Positions 50,616-52,871 of a DNA stretch of 52,871 nt are shown here, piece by piece. Source of the stretch: Gallionella sp. (GTDB lineage Bacteria > Pseudomonadota > Gammaproteobacteria > Burkholderiales > Gallionellaceae). The stretch lies in the NCBI GenBank assembly GCA_028707275.1, contig JAQTUP010000011.1, positions 1 through 52,871 of the forward strand, read 5' to 3'. The translations under genes and the position numbers were made by a program. Within the stretch, counting starts at the first letter, position 1. Every line of letters begins with the position of its first letter. Under the pieces are notes generated by a model. The model was not told the DNA's origin, did no database searches, and was given only the letters and a program-made list of their open reading frames with translations.

Positions 50616-50927
50616 TCACTGGTACAGATGCTTGCCAAAGGCCTTCCAGACTTCTCCGCCATGCACATCGCGCCCTTCCAGCACCGCATTCTCCATCGTC
50701 TGAATCATCAATGAAACCAGAGAGAAAAGCTCAGCCTTTGTGATCTGTTTCGGGTCATTCGACGCGTAAGCGGCCTGCACATCTGAAGGCCCGAACACCT
50801 TACACTCTGATGCGAGCTGCTTCATAGCGGACGCGTCGTGCCAGTCAATACCCAAGGCGATCATTTTTCGCATCAATCCGGTTTCCAGTTGCGCGACCTC
50901 ATCCCAATGATTCTCAATTTGACTCAT
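50616..50927 (-). CDS. Hypothetical protein
   Basis: The 103-aa protein is soluble and helical, with no signal peptide (MSQIENHWDEVAQLETGLMRKMIALGIDWHD, later EVWKAFGKHLYQ). A GGAAAA sequence precedes the ATG. It could be co-transcribed with the DUF3301 gene 93 bp downstream. No family or motif is recognised. Confidence 0.65.
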   Translation of the reverse strand: MSQIENHWDEVAQLETGLMRKMIALGIDWHDASAMKQLASECKVFGPSDVQAAYASNDPKQITKAELFSLVSLMIQTMENAVLEGRDVHGGEVWKAFGKHLYQ

Positions 50928-51307
50928 TTACATTTTCCAATCAATCGGCAAGCATTTTGGCACCTGCACCCGTTATCCTGCCATTGTATTTCCAACTCAT
51001 CGCGACAAAGAAAAAGCAACGCGGATTCTGCGTCGAAGCCGACGGCGATAAAAATGCACAAAATGCTTGATCCAACCCGTGTATGATTGCTCCGTCCGCC
51101 TGCTGTTTCGCCCGGATGCGTTCACGACAACTTCCGGCTGGCGCGTCAGGTGCAGGCAGGAGCGTTTGACAATAACAGCCTCTCGGCTTATTAAAATCAT
51201 GGATTTGCAGTATATCAGGACAGCTTATACAGAACACGCTCCTGTATACAATAGTTCAGTCCACTTAACGTTGGGAAAAACAAGTAACACCATCGGAGGT
51301 TCAATTT
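50928..51307. other. 380-bp region before the DUF4259 gene
   Basis: No convincing gene is present; the small frames on both strands lack start signals and family features. The right part (from about 51200) is AT-rich. At 51269-51275 AACGTTGGG resembles the core of an integron recombination site, and GGAGG just before 51308 is the ribosome-binding site of the next gene. Confidence 0.5.
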
Positions 51308-51700
51308 ATGGGAATGTGGGCTTTAGCACCTTGGGACAACGATGAGGCGGCCGATTGGTACGGCGATCTTATGGATCGCACAAAGCTTCGAGAGACCTGG
51401 CTGGAAGGGATAGGAGAAGACCCGTCTGAGTCTCCCGGTGTCGTTCGTGCTGCTGGTGCTCTGTTTGTAATGCTCGGCCGTGTTTACATATGGCCAACAA
51501 AAAGCTTCGACGAAGACTTGGAGATATCTATCGCAGCTCTCTTACGCATTGCCGAGTGCGATGATTACCAAGAAGCACCTGAACTTGTTGCAGCAATCAA
51601 TCAAGAAATTGAAGAACTGAAGTCGAGACGTAAGCCGAGTGACCCGCAATTGGCCGTTTCTAAAGGGGAGCAAAAACCGTGGTGGCAATTCTGGCAGTGA
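51308..51700 (+). CDS. DUF4259 family protein
   Basis: The 130-aa protein opens MGMWALAPWDNDEAADWYGDL, the hallmark of DUF4259 (G-W-x-x-x-P-F/W-D-N-D-x-A-A-D-W), and continues with helical segments and a Trp-rich C-terminus (WWQFWQ). GGAGG lies 8 nt before ATG. Related short proteins often occur near toxin or accessory genes, but their function is not known. It is followed within 30 bp by a GC-rich, attC-like palindrome, so it may be an integron cassette gene. Confidence 0.8.
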   Translation: MGMWALAPWDNDEAADWYGDLMDRTKLRETWLEGIGEDPSESPGVVRAAGALFVMLGRVYIWPTKSFDEDLEISIAALLRIAECDDYQEAPELVAAINQEIEELKSRRKPSDPQLAVSKGEQKPWWQFWQ

Positions 51701-51727
51701 TTGTGCATCCAATTTGCCCACCCACGG

Positions 51728-51798
51728 CACTAAACCTCGCGCCCTCCGGTCGCTGGACGCGGCGCGATAAAGCCGCGCAGGCCACCTCTGCGTCAGAC
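51728..51798. repeat. Possible degenerate integron attC site
   Basis: A GC-rich imperfect palindrome lies between CACTAAAC on the left and GTCAGAC on the right. GTCAGAC differs from the core GTTRRRY at one position. The centre folds as CGCGGC / GCCGCG with an 8-nt loop. The left end is a poor match to RYYYAAC, so the assignment is tentative. Confidence 0.35.
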
Positions 51799-51802
51799 AT
51801 CC

Positions 51803-52012
51803 ATGCTTAAACACCCCGCACTGTATTCGTTCGGAACGGCAATCATTCTTTCCATTCTCTTGTTTGCCGGAATGGAAACCATGTACCCACGAAGACCAGA
51901 CGACATGTTTTCTGGCAGCGCACTGATCGCTGTGTTGGCGTTTCCAGTCATTTGGTTCTTCGGCCTGCTGATCATAAATGCCGTTGGATGGTGGCAGGGA
52001 ATATCAGATTGA
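51803..52012 (+). CDS. Small two-helix membrane protein
   Basis: The 69-aa product has two hydrophobic segments (about residues 8-26 and 39-60), joined by METMYPRRPDDMFSGS. Its ATG lies 5 bp after the putative core of the attC-like site, as cassette genes often do. No Shine-Dalgarno of its own is obvious. Family unknown. Confidence 0.55.
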   Translation: MLKHPALYSFGTAIILSILLFAGMETMYPRRPDDMFSGSALIAVLAFPVIWFFGLLIINAVGWWQGISD

Positions 52013-52092
52013 GAAAAGCGGTCATCCGTCACGCTATTTGGCCGTTCTCCGGGGGCGGGGTTACAGTTGACGACCAGGCTACGTTCCATAGA

Positions 52093-52124
52093 AAACAAAA
52101 AAGCCCTGCATCTCTGCAAGGCTT
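52093..52124 (-). terminator. Intrinsic terminator of tRNA-Lys
   Basis: On the minus strand a 10-bp stem (AAGCCTTGCA / TGCAGGGCTT, one mismatch) with loop GAGA is followed by TTTTTTGTTTT. Confidence 0.85.
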
Positions 52125-52132
52125 GATTATAT

Positions 52133-52208
52133 TGGTGGGTCGTGCGGGGATCGAACCTGCGACAAACGGATTAAGAGTCCGCTGCTCTACCAGCTGAGCT
52201 AACGACCC
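52133..52208 (-). tRNA. tRNA-Lys (anticodon CTT)
   Basis: A 76-nt tRNA with encoded CCA. The acceptor GGGTCGT pairs with ACGACCC, the D arm is GCTCAGCTGGTAGAGC, the anticodon loop is CTCTTAA (anticodon CTT) and the T arm is GCAGGTTCGATCCCCGC. It reads AAG lysine codons. Confidence 0.97.
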
Positions 52209-52241
52209 GATTTGATATTTTTCAATATCAAAGAGGCGCGT

Positions 52242-52270
52242 ATTATCGTGTAATCATGACATTTTGTCAA
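52242..52270 (-). promoter_or_regulatory. tRNA-Lys promoter
   Basis: A perfect TTGACA (52270-52265), a 17-bp spacer and GATAAT (52247-52242) are followed by a GC-rich discriminator (ACGCGCC), as in stringently controlled stable-RNA promoters. It lies between the 5S terminator and the tRNA. Confidence 0.75.
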
Positions 52271-52283
52271 AGCGATAATACTT

Positions 52284-52316
52284 TAAAAAAACAACGCCCC
52301 CAGTCATGAGGGCGTT
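52284..52316 (-). terminator. Intrinsic terminator of the rRNA operon
   Basis: On the minus strand AACGCCC / GGGCGTT with a 9-nt loop is followed by GTTTTTTT, 14 bp beyond the 3' end of 5S rRNA. Confidence 0.88.
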
Positions 52317-52329
52317 ATCTTGTAAGGAG

Positions 52330-52443
52330 TCTGACGATGACCTACTTTCACATGGGTAATCCACACTATCATTGGCGCGGAGTCGTTTCACTGTCCTGTT
52401 CGGGATGGGAAGGAGTGGGACCAACTCGCTATGGTCGTCAGAC
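52330..52443 (-). rRNA. rrf: 5S ribosomal RNA
   Basis: The minus strand carries the 5S pattern: terminal GTCTGACGA pairing with TCGTCAGAC, then the conserved CCCGAAC and AGTGAAAC segments and GATAGTGTGG. The length is about 114 nt; exact ends may be off by 2-3 nt. Confidence 0.95.
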
Positions 52444-52534
52444 AAACTGGTAAGTTACTTGCGATGCGCTGCAAGTCACTGAATTTGTCGTTTCGTGCGC
52501 GCATTATAACATGCACACACTTAACGTATATTTT

Positions 52535-52561
52535 GATTTAATGTCCACAGGACATTAAATC
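52535..52561 (-). repeat. Perfect hairpin in the 23S-5S spacer
   Basis: GATTTAATGTCC and GGACATTAAATC form a 12-bp perfect stem with a 3-nt loop. It may be a processing signal in the rRNA precursor. The rest of 52444-52680 is AT-rich spacer with no gene seen. Confidence 0.65.
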
Positions 52562-52680
52562 TTTGGAAGAAGTAAATTTGGGTCTTCGATTGCACTGCGA
52601 TTCAGGGTGAGCGCGGTTTCAGGTTTTACCCTTCCCCCTTATCTCTTCACCCTTTACGTATTTTATAACTTAATGTTATA

Positions 52681-52871
52681 GGATCAAGCCTCACGAGCAA
52701 TTAGTACTGGTTAGCTTAACGCATTACTGCGCTTCCACACCCAGCCTATCAACGTCCTGGTCTCGAACGACTCTTTAGAAGGCTCAAGGCCTAAGGGAAA
52801 TCTTATCTCAAGGCGAGTTTCCCGCTTAGATGCTTTCAGCGGTTATCTCTTCCAGATTTAGCTACCCGGCA
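52681..52871 (-). rRNA. rrl: 23S ribosomal RNA, 3' end (partial)
   Basis: The minus strand holds the last 190 nt or so of 23S rRNA, including the conserved GATAACCGCTGAAAGCATCTA, GATAGGCTGGGTGTGGAAG and the 3' end TGCTCGTGAGGCTTGATCC. The gene runs out of the window. Confidence 0.97.

Noticed and set aside
51228..51252. Possible LexA box in CTGTATACA-like sequence
   Set aside because: The two half-sites do not fit CTG-N10-CAG spacing.
51067..51345. 92-aa frame upstream of the DUF4259 gene
   Set aside because: It overlaps the well-supported start of DUF4259 in another frame and has no ribosome-binding site.
52254..52445. 63-aa frame on the minus strand
   Set aside because: It lies over the 5S rRNA and its terminator.

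Overview
The window reads as chromosomal DNA of a betaproteobacterium, most likely in the Nitrosomonadales/Gallionellales area. The gene orders sdhCDAB-sdhE-gltA-sucA-sucB with divergent mdh, hfq-hflX-hflK-hflC-hisZ-purA, and rimP-nusA-infB-rbfA-truB-rpsO-pnp are all typical of that class. HisZ and the wording of most conserved proteins fit too. No plasmid or phage backbone is visible. The placement is inferred from gene order and protein sequence only.

Layout. 1-1118: decayed Y1 (RAYT-type) transposase fragments as a 162-bp direct repeat, enclosing one small secreted lipocalin-like gene. 1119-8974 (-): a type II P-type cation ATPase, then a 1706-aa protein joining a DnaQ-like exonuclease, a RecQ helicase and a UvrD helicase. 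9285-10746 (-): a BamE-like lipoprotein, a MITE-like repeat and transaldolase. 10777-11778: a small accessory insert (DUF4160, DUF2442 and a truncated third ORF) bounded by a 46-bp direct repeat made from the 3' end of sucB. 11740-22894 (-): the TCA-cycle cluster sdhC-sdhD-sdhA-(DUF3617)-sdhB-sdhE-(metacaspase)-gltA-sucA-sucB, with mdh divergent. Two non-metabolic genes sit inside this cluster, and no lpd follows sucB.

24082-26578 (+): a J-domain protein followed by three genes I do not recognise, apparently one operon. 26687-35481 (-): the translation/RNA-decay cluster rimP-nusA-infB-rbfA-truB-rpsO-pnp. 35674-41513 (-): nadE, an OmpA-type porin, rlmB and rnr. tRNA-Leu(CAG) lies on + at 41566. 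42020-48154 (-): hfq-hflX-hflK-hflC-hisZ-purA. 48387-51100: small membrane and hypothetical genes, a ZIP transporter and the second copy of the MITE-like repeat. 51270-52012 (+): DUF4259 and a small membrane protein separated by a possible, degenerate integron attC site. 52133-52871 (-): tRNA-Lys(CTT), 5S rRNA and the 3' end of 23S rRNA.

Most of the window is housekeeping. The most unusual items are the exonuclease-RecQ-UvrD fusion, the EF-hand metacaspase embedded in the TCA cluster, the uncharacterised J-domain operon, and the mini-insert at the 3' end of sucB. Several starts were moved from the longest ORF because a Shine-Dalgarno sequence or family length favours another codon (P-ATPase, tal, sucB, gltA, sdhE, pnp, infB, rimP, rlmB, rnr, purA, hisZ, hfq). 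Family names come from reading motifs; no database search was run.
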